From Antedon bifida (Eukaryota; Echinodermata; Crinoidea; Comatulida; Antedonidae): a stretch of DNA of 64,000 bases. Both the position numbers and the translations under genes were made by a program. The stretch covers positions 18,581,820-18,645,819 of the forward strand of contig OY727096.1 of NCBI GenBank assembly GCA_963402885.1, given 5' to 3'. The notes beneath the pieces are model-generated. The model did not search any database. It had not been told where the DNA came from and was given only the letters and a program-made list of their open reading frames with translations. Shown here piece by piece: positions 35,001-47,035 of the stretch. Each line of letters begins with the position of its first letter. Within the stretch, counting starts at the first letter, position 1.

Positions 35001-38000
35001 CCCATGTACACAATGACATCATATCACTACCATATTTGGGCACATCACACTTTTTTTTGTCAAACTAGTTAGATAGTGTAGACAGAGCTTTAAGCCTAAT
35101 TATGTTTTTTTACCCTCAAAATATACATTAAAAACAATTTCCAAAATCCTCATTGATTTGTTTGTGATTTATTTAGGTGAATGATTTGAGAATGAGCTTG
35201 TCAAGAGCTGAACAGAAGTATGCACGCAAAGAAGAACGTTTAAAACAAGAAATAAGTGACTTACAACAATGCATGCAAGAAGGGGAAGATAGGAATCAAG
35301 AACTCAGTCAAAATGTCTCGGCAGGTAAGATCGAACAAAAATGAGCTTAAAGGCAACAAAATGTGGAAAGAATGTTTTCTTGTGAATTATAAATTAGACT
35401 GTCTTGAGACTTAATGAAAATTAAATTGTATAAATACAGTTGAACCTGTATTAAGGGGACACCTTCAGGACCCAACCAAGTTTTCCCAGAGTAGGGATTG
35501 GCCATAGTGTTAAACATTTATTGCTCCATTTCACAGAAAAATGTCCCCTTAATAGAGGTTTACCCTGAAAAGAGTATTTCAAAGGAGGGGTCCTAATCTA
35601 CATCTGCAGAGTGTTTAAAATGATATTAATAAATTGTAAATTAATAAATATAATTTGTTAACATGAAGCTTATTTCCTTGTAGCAACTAAGCCTCTGCTC
35701 CGACAAATTGAAAACCTGCAAGCTACCTTCAATGCTCAATCAAACACATGGGAACAGGTAGAAAAAAGCCTTACAGAGAGGCTGATGGAATGCCAATCAC
35801 AACTAGCTGTAGCCACCGAGAAGGAACGACTAGCAGCTGAGGGATCATTGCATGCTAACTCTAAACTGGCATCGCTAGAATCACAGTTAGCTTTGCTTAG
35901 ACAGGAAAAGACAAAGTATGTGACTGCACTGGAAATGGAGAAATCTAAGCTACAGACACTGGAAGATACAGTGAATAGGTAAGTAACCAGTTAAGTGGTT
36001 GGAAAGATGAACTGTATGCTTGTCCATGAATTAGTTAACACTGCTGCTAATCTATAGATTAGATTAACTATTAGGCTTTTCCTTTTGTTAATATTAAGCT
36101 TGGTTCCCACTAGAACGCAACGCAAGGACGTAAGCTGCAACACAAGCTAATTGATCAATCCAAGCAAAGGATTATTCGAACCGTCCTTGTGTTGCCTTCT
36201 ACTACTAAAACCGGTGTCCCAAAAATGATCTTTTGGAGGGAGACCTGTGCTTATTTATTCCATTGCATCCATACCTCAGATAAAAAAGATTTACACAACA
36301 ACTTTATGAACATCAGTATTGGTGTTCACTGGTGGTGTATCTGGTGGATTTAATAATAATAATATTTATTCAGCAAGTTCAAAACAAGTACATACTAATA
36401 TACATGAGCCCAAACAGATTTGTTGGAGATCAGATTTTCTATGTAATAATTACCAATTATTCAACAACAGAGATGCTCTTCAAATTGATGCACAGCGTGC
36501 CACATATACCAAAGCACTGGAAGAGTTAGAGAAGGATAAAGCATTGTTAGAGAAAAAGCTGGAAGTGGAAAAGATGAAGGTTGAAACAGAACACAAGAAA
36601 CTTCTGATTGCTCAGGATACCATCAAGGAAAAGGTAATCATGAAATTCACCAAGTTAAATGTTAATTTTAGAACCTTTAGTAATCTAAGGGAATCTAACT
36701 GGTGCTGAGCTCCAGAGATCAAAAGATTTATCTGTGGCTGCGACACAATCAGTTCTACGCCCCTTAACAGGCACCGGGCGCCACAGAGAATATGTACATA
36801 TTACAGTACTACGGTACTGTTGATATTTTTCGCAGCCAGGCATAACATCCAAGAACTGAGCTCAGTGTCCTGCTGTTGGATTGCCTTGGTAATATTGATA
36901 TTTTTTCCAATTTTCTTTTTTTGATATTAAAAAGCAAGAAAATTTAATTTGTATTATATTTTACATTTTAGGAAAAGAGGGCACAAATGGATGATAGCAG
37001 TAGTTCACAAAGTCATACATCCCGCTCAAGTACACCAACCAAAGATGACAAAAATCACTATCATCATTCACCTTACATGTTCTCACCATCACAGGTACGT
37101 AAAACACCCATCTTCTTTAATTATAATTTAGGCTTATAAAGGGTTTTATGCTAAAGTCACAATGTGCTTAACAATAACAATTAAAAATTGCCAGAAAATA
37201 ATAAATATACAGGTTAAAAATAGAAGAATTTGTCTGATAACTAAATAATTCTCCAAATGAAGGCAGAGGCTCAAGACAAAGGACGGTTTACCATAAAAAT
37301 CTTTTTCCCTTCACCAATTTTATCCTTAAAATGTTGAGATGTTCAATTTTATAGGGTGAAATCTTGGAACGTACCATTTCAGTCACAGGGGGTGGTATTT
37401 CTAATGTTTATGACAGTGTTGCTGCAGGCTCAGCAACATCAGTAATGGAGAATTTACAATCGCAGTTAAAACAGCGTGAGGGAGAGATAACACAGTATCA
37501 GGTAGGAATTTTAATAGAACAAGTAGTTTTTGCTTATGCTCTGTATACACTATCAAACTAGTTTGACAAAATATAGTAGTGATATGACATCATCATGTCC
37601 ATATATGAGCACATTACATTTTTTTGTCACATAAAGTTTGATAGTGTAGACAGAGCTTTAGGTTGTGCTATACTATAAAGGTGATAACTGGCATATATGA
37701 TATGAAAATGAGATATGTTTAATGATGTTTTCAGGGAGAGATTGTACAGTTAGAAAGAACAAGAGGGTCAATGGCTGAAGAGATCGTAAATCTAGCCAAT
37801 CAGAAAGAAGAACTTGAAGATGAGGTCAAAGTACTTCCAGAGCTTAAACGGAAATTAAATGTAAGTTAGAAACATAACAAACAGTATATTTGATCAAATA
37901 TAGCCAAATTAAAATGATGGCAAACTTTATTGTTTAGGAAATACATATACCAGAATGATAAAATTGCAGCCTCAAAGGCCCCAAATTCTTTCTTAATATA

Positions 38001-39468
38001 AGCTCTGTCTACACTATCAAACTAGTTTGATAAAAAAAAATGTGATGTTCCCAAATATGGTAGTGATATTCTTAAATATGGTAGTGATATGACATCATCA
38101 TGTCCATATATGGGCACATCACATTTTTTTGTCACATAAAGTTTGATAATGTAGACAGAGCTACTGTATGCAATGCATTTGGAAAACGATATGTTGAGGT
38201 TTGGATCATGTATTTTACCTTTTTGTAGGATGTGGAGCATCGTTACAATGCTGTTCTCCAGATGTATGGCGAGAAGGCAGAGGAAGTTGAAGAATTGAGA
38301 CTTGATCTCCAAGATGTAAAGTCAATGTACAGACAACAGGTAAGTTTTAGTACATTTCACTATTGATCCTGTTTGTAGAAGCCTATACATGCCGATTCTC
38401 AGTACTGTATCTATAATGTGTCCTGTATCTATAATTTGTCCTATATCATATAATAGGCAAATTCTGTAATACAGTTTCACATATGTATCATATATGATGC
38501 TGTATAATACCCCTTTCACTCCGGAGACACCCCATGGTTTACGACCATTCAAAACATCGAGAAACTCCGGAGATACCCATTTCACACCAACCTAGCAACA
38601 CTGAGGTTTATAAAATAAAATTGCAAATGTCGCCCTCTATTTTGTTTGTTTACATAGCGACGATCATTAGAATCATTTTAATTGATAATATTTTTAATTT
38701 AATAATTATTTTCAAAAGTCTCAGAAGTCATATAATGTTTTATTGATACTACTTATTATTTTCTAGACCCGCTATATATTTTTTACAAATATTTAAAGTA
38801 TTTTGAAATAATATTAAAGCAATGAGTGATCATGTGAGGATGACCTTTTGACCTAAAAACTCCGGAGTTTGATGTTGGTACCTTTCACACCAAAACACCG
38901 GAGTGTCCCCGCAGTTCGCTCTCCGGAGAATGTTCAGCTGTTCAACCCCACAGTTTTAAACTCTGGAGTTTACCTTTCCCACCAAAACACCGGGGCGTCA
39001 ACTCCGGAGTGTCTCCGGAGTTTGCTTTTGGTGTGAAAGGGATATTATAGGCTATAAGCCTAATCCCTAACCTTACTATAATACAGGTGGAACATGAAGG
39101 ATTCTCAGTACTGTATCTATAATTTGTCAATTATAGGCAAATTCTGTAATACAGTGTCGCATACATAGTAAATGTGTGTTACTGCATTACAGAATTTGCC
39201 TATGGTACCAAAGATAATGCCATATGTGTTACAGCAACAGAGAAACTGGTTCCTACACTAATGTACTGGTACTGGTGCGGGTAACTGTCTACATAGAGAC
39301 ATCTGGTAGCAATTGACATCAAGTTGCCATTTAGATTAATGCTACTTTTAAGTGTACACATTTTTTTTACAGTGCTTTTAATTCAACCAGTGAAAAGGTA
39401 TTTCTGTAAATTAATATGTTTTTATTTATTTTTTTTTACAGATTGAAGATCTAATTCGAAACAAGTGA
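29049..39468 (+). CDS. TMF1: TATA element modulatory factor 1 (golgin TMF1/ARA160)
   Basis: 18 exons: 29049-29223, 29474-30568, 30728-30831, 31046-31149, 31788-31905, 32112-32167, 33169-33336, 33744-33829, 34162-34288, 34675-34831, 35177-35324, 35684-35978, 36471-36633, 36972-37094, 37355-37501, 37735-37860, 38229-38339, 39442-39468; 1109 aa. The start MSWFDSGFSSFAKSAL with QKSIDRALDI is the conserved TMF1 N-terminus used for vesicle capture. Exon 2 (364 codons) is a Ser/Lys/Asp-rich disordered region. From about residue 459 the protein is coiled coil, with the conserved EGEKLSKQQL and TKPLLRQIENLQAT segments. A Ser/His-rich linker (about 933-973) leads to the C-terminal Rab6-binding TMF domain (NLQSQLKQREGEIT, MYGEKAEEVEELRLDL). 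The family tethers retrograde vesicles at the trans-Golgi. All phases agree. Confidence 0.97.
31226..31435. mobile_element. Harbinger-like MITE with TAACCGATAA repeats
   Basis: Left gtcgtgtttctgcaataaca, subterminal attaaccgataaactgcc and ttaaccgataatta, right actgcggaagcatggccct. It is a diverged relative of 39917-40192 and shares ggacaaattgttgcgatgtg. It lies in TMF1 intron 4. Confidence 0.65.
31515..31687. mobile_element. MITE family A, copy 6
   Basis: Left aaagcctgtttacactatca, two copies of cctatatatggacata-like centre, right tttttttgatagtgtagaca gagcttt. It lies in TMF1 intron 4. Confidence 0.85.
32805..33145. repeat. Diffuse tandem repeat of tgcctatatttggtcat
   Basis: Degenerate units containing cctatat(a/t)tggtcat occur about ten times in TMF1 intron 6, up to 28 bp before the exon 7 acceptor. 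Confidence 0.7.
33450..33567. mobile_element. MITE family A, copy 7
   Basis: Left agctctgtctaaaaaatgtg (internal deletion), central ccatatatggacacgatgat, right actagttcggtagtgtagat agagct. It lies in a TMF1 intron. Confidence 0.85.
34957..35093. mobile_element. MITE family A, copy 8
   Basis: Left aagctctgtctacactatca, right agatagtgtagacagagctt, flanked by ttaa/tttaa. It lies in a TMF1 intron. Confidence 0.88.
35437..35585. repeat. Pogo-like repeat (attaaggggacacc family)
   Basis: acagttgaacctgtattaag followed by gggacaccttcagga, and the inverse gtccccttaatagaggttta. Related blocks lie at 59415-59760 and 61880-61972. Confidence 0.5.
36098..36240. repeat. Fragment of a Harbinger-like element
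   Basis: ttggttcccactagaacgca and cgcaaggacg at the left, with the inverse cgtccttgtgttgc at 36182. It looks like a partly deleted inverted-repeat element in a TMF1 intron. Confidence 0.35.
37537..37661. mobile_element. MITE family A, copy 9
   Basis: Left tgctctgtatacactatcaa, right gtttgatagtgtagacagag ctttag. It lies in a TMF1 intron, 36 bp after an exon. Confidence 0.88.
38000..38162. mobile_element. MITE family A, copy 10
   Basis: Left agctctgtctacactatcaa, duplicated aatatggtagtgatat, central gtccatatatgggcacat, right gtttgataatgtagacagag. It lies in a TMF1 intron. Confidence 0.88.
38393..39240. mobile_element. MITE with CTCCGGAG subterminal repeats, between ~70-bp direct repeats
   Basis: The core (about 38508-39050) has ends acccctttcactccgg and its inverse tttggtgtgaaagggata, with about ten ctccgga(g) motifs near both ends. 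It sits between two copies of gattctcagtactgtatcta + aggcaaattctgtaatacag (38393-38480 and 39098-39160), and an inverted copy of the latter ends near 39205. It lies in the last TMF1 intron. Confidence 0.65.
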
Positions 39469-39916
39469 TTTACGTTAAAGAGTTATGTTGACAACAAGTG
39501 CAATTTTCTTGTGTATCCTTCATCCCACCCTCTACTGTGTACATGTTATTGTGGTCTCTTTTTTTAGCTTTTGCCTTTGAACATTCATTTCACTTTGTAT
39601 CTGTATTTGTATTCAATCGCATATGTTTGAAGAATATTCATCTGCCCATCGAATCTTAATATTTTTTTAATTTTTGGATCGAATGCTTGTAATTTTTATT
39701 ACATTATTTTTCTATAGTATTGCTGCAGTATTTAAGTTTGTTTGTTTTTTTCGGTGCATGAAGAATAACTGAAAAGTAAACATTTTAATATTTACATACA
39801 TTTTATTTCAATTATTTGAATTATTTTAAATATGTTACTTAATAGTTTGAATTTTGCATCAGAAAATAAAATCATTATAGGTTTGATGTTTCCCCACAAT
39901 GAACAGAATACTGTAT
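39469..39916. other. TMF1 3' untranslated region
   Basis: AT-rich sequence after the stop. An AATAAA near 39865 could be the polyA signal. No other gene is seen. Confidence 0.5.
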
Positions 39917-40192
39917 GGCCATGTTTCCGCAGCCAAAAAATTAACCGATACAAATTGACCGATAAACTGCCTGTGGAAACAGGGTTTAACCGATTCCACT
40001 CAAGAAAAATTAACCGATAATTATCTCATTCAAATCAGATAATTAACGGCTAAATGCGATAATTTTTTACCTTTGAAGGACAAATTGTTGCAATGTGATT
40101 GGGCATCTGGTTGTTTGGTAATGACTGATCATGCGCACTTTATTGGTTAAAAAATGAACCGATAATTTTGTTTTAGCTGCGGAAACACGACC
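39917..40192. mobile_element. Harbinger-like MITE with TTAACCGATAA repeats
   Basis: Ends GGCCATGTTTCCGCAGC and GCTGCGGAAACACGACC, flanked by TAT on both sides (39914-39916, 40193-40195). About six aaccgat / taaccgataa motifs lie inside. No ORF of interest. Confidence 0.78.
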
Positions 40193-40293
40193 TATGAGAA
40201 CGCTCAAAATTGAAAGAAATTGCTATTTGTCCTGGGGTGGGACTTAATTTAACAATAACATTTCTGTTATAATTGATTTGAGTACTTGTCATA

Positions 40294-40430
40294 AAGCTCT
40301 GTCTACACTATCAAACCTTCTGTGCCAAAAAAATGCAATGTGCCCATATATGGACACGATGATGTTATTTCACTACTATGTTTGGGTACATCACACTTTT
40401 TTTGTCGAACTAGTTTGATAGTCTAGACAT
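40294..40430. mobile_element. MITE family A, copy 11
   Basis: Left aagctctgtctacactatca, centre catatatggacacgatgatg, right gaactagtttgatagtctag. Intergenic. Confidence 0.88.
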
Positions 40431-42220
40431 TACTATTTTATTTTATCCCATTACAATGAATTGGTATTCTTATGATAAAGAATTATAATTTAATTAAAAA
40501 TGTAACTACTGTATTTGACTAAATTTAAAAGAATAAATTTAAACATTAAATTTATTTTAATTGAAATATAATGGGTTGTATTGTTGTATATTAGTTAAAA
40601 ATATGAGATAATGTAATATAATGTAATATATAAATATTATCAGTCAAATAATCGCCATAGTTCTCAACATTATTTTCAGATACAATATCAAATGATTTAT
40701 AATTTCAAATGGTTTATAATTTCAAATGGTTGTGCCAATTTGAGTTAACATCTTCAGGATTGATTTAGGGTGAAGGCTGCCTTTCCATTATACATGGTGC
40801 TTGAAACATCAGAATAGAACAGATAAGAGATATGTGACAGGTTAATATGGACAAAGTATATTACAGTAATTTAAATATATTTTAAAATGTAATAATTGAA
40901 TTATTAAATGAACAATTATGAATTGAAATTATTTAGGTGAAAGGTTATGTGTAATTTAAACTATAAACTATTTATTTCATAATTTTTTTTAAAGAACAAA
41001 ATAAATATAAAACGCTACTCCATTATGTGATCGTTTATGTTGAGTGAGTCTTCATTTATAGGCTAATTAGAGGCCCAACAGTCTTGTGGCAGCACATAGT
41101 AATGTGATATAGCCTACTCATAGTCTGTAAAATGTACACCAAACATTGTGGTGTACCAGCCGTGTCATCAGGAAATACTTCCTCCCGCATTATAAATGCC
41201 AATATTTTGTTTTCAAAGTGCCCTCTATGGTTTGATGTAGTATTATAGCGCCCTCTATAGTTTCATAAAACCAACCGATATTTCATTTTTCCAAATTGGG
41301 AAGGCCGAGTACACTTATTGTACACCTTAGCTCCAAATCATGGTGGGTGTGGTTTTATCTCCTGTAAGTACCTCCCTGTTGTTTATTTCAAATCCTTGCC
41401 ATGGCATGGGTACACATGTCGTAAGAATACCCATGGCGTTAATTTAAATAGTTCATTTTTATATCTAATATTTTTGTTTTTTCATACACATGTTACTTAT
41501 TGGAATCATTAGTTGTTTACCTTGATTCGCTTCCTGTTTTGATGATGTCATCTGTCACATGTCCAGTAAACCTAGATAAAACTAGAACATGTCCAAAATA
41601 AACAGGTATGCCACCTGCCAGGTGTGATGAACAAACAACAAACGCATAGTATAATTTCATTGCTGTTCAAGCTCTAGGTTGCTTTCCGATTTGTGATGTG
41701 TCATCGCCTATACTCCTAAGCAGCAATTGTGTACTATTCTCCTTAGTCTAGACTGTGTTCCGAATTTTTATTAGCAAAAAGATAAATATTTTGGCACATA
41801 TGGCGTTTCATACGTATAATACAATTATTGAAACGCTGAATGGTGGACTAACATTAAATAATAGACTTTACATTAACATAAATCCATACAAAGACAATGA
41901 ATAATATAACTCTTTCATTTATTCATATCTGTTACTCATTCAACATTCTAGGTAAAGGTTTGTATTGAATTAATAGTTAATTGGTGACACACTTCAAACA
42001 CGTTATTACTTAGCCTAGTCCTGAATTACAGTCCTGAATTACAATACTAAATTACAATTTGAAACAAGAGATGTAAACAGTATTGCCATTACAATGTTAT
42101 TTTAACTGCTAAGAGTGGTTCCTTTAACAACATGGATGCTTCATATTTCAAATAGTTTACCAGACCAATAAGAAGTCTTAATTGGCACTATCTCTTGCTG
42201 ACAATGGATGCATATCTTGC
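40431..42220. other. Intergenic stretch between TMF1 and ATP5PD
   Basis: No gene recognised. The minus-strand AATAAA at 41918-41923 is a plausible polyA signal for ATP5PD. Confidence 0.45.
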
Positions 42221-44087
42221 CTATGCCTTCTGCTCCCAGATTGGCTTGTGTGGCCAGTATGGATATTTCTTTATATAATCAACACTCTCTGGGAAATATT
42301 CTACAAATTCTTCTTTTGTCATCTCTTCAAATGGGATCATGTTGTTCAGCTTTGCTATCTGTATAAAGAAAAAAACAAAATGGAAACAATATTTATTAAT
42401 AATATTAATATGCATGCTGTAAACTCACAGATCACGATGTATGGTAATACTTTCATTTGCACTATATATCACTTCTATAATAGGTATGTTTTTTTTAGAC
42501 TCTGTACCATAAATCTTCTAATTGTAACCATGGGTTATTATTCTTTGATTGTTTTTTTTTGGTGGGTTACTATTAGAGATTTACGCTATATCTTGGTTTA
42601 TACAGCAAGATTGTACATTAGTAATACCAAACAGCATTACATTACACTTGATGTTTCTTACCTCTTGTTCATATTTTGCAACTCGCTTGTCAGACTCAAC
42701 TTTGAAATCTGATGCTTGTTTGTCCTGTAGGTAAACAATCAAATAAATTAAAATTAATTATTAATTAAAACGGTATAATCACATTCATACATGTTCTTCA
42801 AGCACTTCAGTTGCCGACACAAGTTTGAACATTTTTCAACTACCCTTCTTGAAAATCTTAAGCTCTGTCTACACTATCAAACTTTATGTCATGTGCCCAT
42901 ATATGGACACGATGACATCATATAACTACCATATTTGTTGGGCATATTTTTTTTGTCAAACTAGCTTGATAGTGTAAACAGATCTTTATAGAAAGTAAGG
43001 CATATCAGTGGTAGATAAGAGCAAAATTGCTTTTAAATGTATCAGTGTCTCTACTAGGACTGGAATAATTTGCATAAAACAAAACATGTAGTAGTAGGCA
43101 GTACTATTGCTGATGATTACTGTATATAATAAAATTATTGTCATAGTTATTACCATTTGCTTTTCCTGGTCAGCAATCATAGGGGTAACAGACTCTGTTG
43201 GATATGGTACCTTGAAGCTTTCAAACTAATAATTAAAGGTAAAACAGAATAGTTATTAGTTAAAAACATTGATAATTGACAACTACGTTTGATTGTGCAT
43301 TCTGATGATAAAAAAAATATATAGGAATTATATAGATAGATGATAAATATATACCTGCTTTTGGAACTTGTCAACTAGTCCTGCAACAGGAACTTTGTTT
43401 TTGTAAAAGGCCCAGTCAATTGCTGGTGGCTTTTCTGGTGTCATCATAAATCTACATTAAAATAAAATAGGCCTACTAATTAAAATGTATGAAAAATGAA
43501 TACATAAAAAAATACTGTACTTTGGAAGCTTTCAAACTAATAATTAAAGAAAGGTAAAAACAGAATAAATAATAGTTATTAGTTTAGGCCTAGTTAAAAC
43601 ATTGATTATTTAAAACTATGTTATTGATAATACTGTACTAATAATAGTCTAATACTAGTGAATTCTGATGATAATAAAAATATACACCACTTTATTAAAA
43701 ATTGAGGTGGCGTTGCAGGTGAGTTAATTAAAATTTATTTAAAATGAATACAGGAAAGAAATAATGCTAAAAAGGCATGATGTCCGTGTGGCTGGAACCA
43801 GACCACAGCGCATATCCTAGGCCCAGCTACAGAGCTGGGCCCTAGTGCTCAGTCATGCGTTCAGCAGGCATGTGTGTGTCCTGTGCGGTCTTGTGTGTAG
43901 GAGCACTACTCTATTAACTACTTACTAGGCCTAGCCTAGCAGCTAGCTACCTGGTCGAAACTTACTTCGCCTTTATAGCATCTGATTTTCCTTTTAAAGC
44001 ATTGAATTGTACTTTTTGATTAGGTGGAACTCTTTCCGCAAAAGCTGCCCAATCCACAGCTTTCTGGGCTACTCTTTTCGCCGCCAT
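42221..44087 (-). CDS. ATP5PD: ATP synthase peripheral stalk subunit d
   Basis: Five exons on the minus strand: 43966-44087 (ATG), 43355-43451, 43154-43225, 42662-42724 and 42221-42358 (stop), phases matching, 163 aa; the human protein is about 161. Recognisable segments are AVDWAAFAERVPPNQK, PPAIDWAFYKNKVPVAGLVD and the C-terminal MIPFEEMT with KKYPYWPHKP, which is the signature end of mitochondrial subunit d. The protein sits in the stator that holds F1 against the a-subunit while the rotor turns. The 5' end opens near 44100-44160. A short MITE lies in the intron between exons 4 and 5. Confident. Confidence 0.97.
42510..42585. mobile_element. Short palindromic relative of the 2669-3027 element
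   Basis: TA-aatcttctaattgtaacca at the left and gggttactattagagattta at the right, with the same tattctttgattgtttttt interior as 2970-3000. It lies in an ATP5PD intron. Confidence 0.7.
42860..42986. mobile_element. MITE family A, copy 12
   Basis: Left aagctctgtctacactatca, right ctagcttgatagtgtaaaca gat. It lies in an ATP5PD intron. Confidence 0.85.
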
Positions 44088-46258
44088 AACTACGTTTATC
44101 TTAATTAATTAGGCCTGGATAAATAGAAATATTCTTACACACCGGGCGAAATTCAAGATGGCGGCTGTTCGTAGAAAAATACCATCCAGGGGGCTCACTT
44201 TTTTAATGAAATACTGGATTATGAAATACAAAATAAAATGGGATTTTTTAATACTTTTATTAATCGAATAATACATTTTATTTATTTTTTTAAATATTCA
44301 ATTCAACATAATATCTTACCTTAGTGATATAAGGAGGCTTTATAGAATGTATACCATTATATATTATAAACCTTATCCTCATCTTTATCCAGGCCTGTTT
44401 TATGCAATATCTTCAATTTTAGTACTTCACAATTTTCAATCAATTTAATCAGATTGATCGTCGTTGGAATAATATCAATGGTATCAATAACGCATAATAA
44501 TATACTTTCAAAATCATTGCTTGATTTAATTAAACGACGAGACCCAGGTAGGCCTATTAAGTGGCCTCAATACTATCGGTATTTATTGTGTGTTAAAGCA
44601 TGGAGTAATGGTTACAGTTAATCGCGATTTGAATGATTGTATTATAATTTTAACAAGCTATTCCATAATGTATTAATACCAACGTGAAAACGCGTAATTA
44701 AAAAAATGTGAACAATCAGTATTGAAATTGTGTGTTTATTATTAGGCTATGTAGACCTATTATATTTACCAAGCATTTTACAATTTTTACTTTTCTTTTG
44801 TTCAACAGAACAATATTCCTTACACACATTAAATGATACTTTCAAATTGGCAATTCCATTTTCAAAGATATAATAAATAATATTTACCGAGAGTACGCTG
44901 CATGTTATGAGCATTAAATAATACTGCTTAATACAACCTATCGTCTTACATATACATAAATGTAAGTACCTTTATCGATAATAATAATATAAACAAAGAA
45001 TTTCAATGGAATATTGATTGAACCATAATGTTATGAGTATGAATATTAATTTAAATTTAGTCAAATTGTATTATCGCAATATCAATTTTTACTTGATACA
45101 ATATTTGTGTATTCCCATATCAGGGCCCGGTGCATGCATTTATTAAATTTATGTTACAAACGGCGCAGATGGGGCAGATAAAAAGTGGATTAAGCCGCTA
45201 CTCTGCAAGAAGCGAGCATGGGTGATGGGGTCAGAGGGCCACCAGATGGTGGGGGAAGCCCTGCTCTCTCTTAGCAATTAGGTCTCTTCATTTGATTTAC
45301 GAGCACATTTCAAGTGTCCCGATTTCGGCGGGAATGTACCGCGCTTTTCTTGATGTTGTTTTCCGTTCGCAACCCTGAATGGGCGTTTCATTTTTTATTT
45401 AAAAAAAAAATCAGCAAACTAAATTAAGATTTCATGTGAAAAAAAATCTTCAGCTTACGTCATCACCGTTTGGATGTCACAACTTTACATGGACGATGCA
45501 TGATGCGTGTATTTTAAGGGGAAATTCCCGGGCTTCAGCGAAAACACGTACATCCGATGTCAGAGACAGCAGTTTGACAGTATGATTAATAGTATGCCTA
45601 TTGGTATGGTCGCCTATGCGGTAACTAAATTCGTCTTTATTGTGTATGTTGGGAAGAAGAATACAATCTCCCCAACAGACACCTAGTGGTAAATATGGTA
45701 TATATATTAAAACAAAACCTCAGTGGGTCTGAGGTCTTGCCTGGCACCTCCAAACCTGTCACTTCAAATTCATCAAAAACACATTTATAATTTAACTGGT
45801 AATGTTTTCAGAGAATGAAAAAAAAGTACACCGGGGCAGACTGCACCGGGGGTTTCCCTTTTATTGCGCATAATCGTGTGCAACCAAAAGGTATAAGAAT
45901 TAAAACGGTACAATGAGAAATCTTAAAAAAATTACCGTCTCTAGATGGCTGGAAATTGCACTCATAATCGCAAATAGGCCTATACAATTTCTGGGGTTTT
46001 CCGTCAAAAATACCTCCATGATTATATGAATATAATATTATTATATTAATTTTTTTTTAAATAGAGAGGTTTGGTTTTCACCTTTCGACACCAATATCAT
46101 GTAGGCCTACAACCAAACTCACCACCACACACACTCTTGCGATCGACTCAAGGTCGTGTGCACATGCGCACTCGCGCACTCTAAAGGTTCTCTCGGCGAA
46201 AATGGCTACATGTTGAGAAAGCAGTCACGAAAAACCAATTTGTTAAGAAAATTTGACC
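44088..46258. promoter_or_regulatory. Divergent intergenic region, with a kappaB palindrome and NRF1-like sites
   Basis: Upstream of ATP5PD (-) and the candidate PDPK1 exon (+). GGGGAAATTCCC at 45518-45529 is a perfect kappaB palindrome. tgcacatgcgcactcgcgca at about 46159-46178 resembles an NRF1 site and lies about 80 bp before the ATG at 46259. ggccaccagatggtggg near 45238 is a near-palindrome around an E-box. No gene is seen in 44200-46200. Confidence 0.4.
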
Positions 46259-46282
46259 ATGGCTAGCGTTAAGCCGGAGACT
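46259..46282 (+). CDS. Candidate distal first coding exon of PDPK1
   Basis: ATG with a good context (gaccATGG) encodes MASVKPET and stops at a strong donor, ct|gtaagt. The phase (0) fits the PDPK1 exon at 58462. An upstream ATG (46203) opens a 4-codon uORF. No other downstream exon in 46-57 kb explains it. Linkage across about 12 kb is inferred. Confidence 0.45.
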
Positions 46283-46844
46283 GTAAGTTCACACATTATT
46301 TCTTCTTGTTTTTATTTCAAAATGGTTAAAATATGTACTTGTATTTTTACACAGTGAACCAGGAAATTGTCTTGTTTTGACAGCCATCTCGTAGAGGCCG
46401 GGGATTGGGAATTTCTAGGCTGTCGTGTGGGGATGAAACTGGTCAATTGGCTTGGTCGTCTGGCTAGCATTTTGTTCAAAATGTGGCTGTGCCGGTTTCT
46501 TTTCTTAACTGTTTATTCTGATTTCGAACTAGTTTTAATCATCTATAAGTATTATATAGGTTTAATAATTAATTTAACTGATATTTTTTAGTTTTTATTT
46601 GTGTTTTGTAGATATCATTTTTTTGATAACTTTCATTGACAAGACATGTTGCAATCTTGTTCTAATTTGGAATTTTAGGCCTAGACATATTAATGTGACG
46701 TATTTGTGGGTTTCATATACTATAGGAGAATATGAGCACATGAGAGATTGGTGACTAAAAGATATTCTGCAACCATACACACAGACACCAGCAAAAACCT
46801 TTTCAGAATTCATGATGCATGCAAGGGATCCAGTCAAGTCACCC

Positions 46845-47035
46845 CATGGCAAAGTCGCCCCCATACACAGTCGCCCCTTATAAAGTCGCCCCATCGCAAA
46901 GTCGCCCTAAAACAAAGTCGCCCTAAACAAAGTTGCCCCGACAATGTCGCCCCATTGCAAAGTCGCCCTATCTCACAGTCGCCTTATCTCAAAGTCGCCT
47001 CAACATAAAGTTGCCCCATCGCAATGTTGCCCCTT
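46845..47035. repeat. Minisatellite of aaagtcgccccatcgc units
   Basis: About eleven 14-18-bp units containing (a/g)tcgcccc. The open frame over them (46748-47008) is a repeat artefact. A stray unit recurs at 47463-47485. Confidence 0.85.

Noticed and set aside
42182..42712. 176-codon plus-strand open frame
   Set aside because: It is antisense to the last two ATP5PD exons and their intron; translation is hydrophobic and without motifs.
46748..47008. 86-codon open frame over the gtcgcccc array
   Set aside because: Produced by a minisatellite without stops; no gene features.
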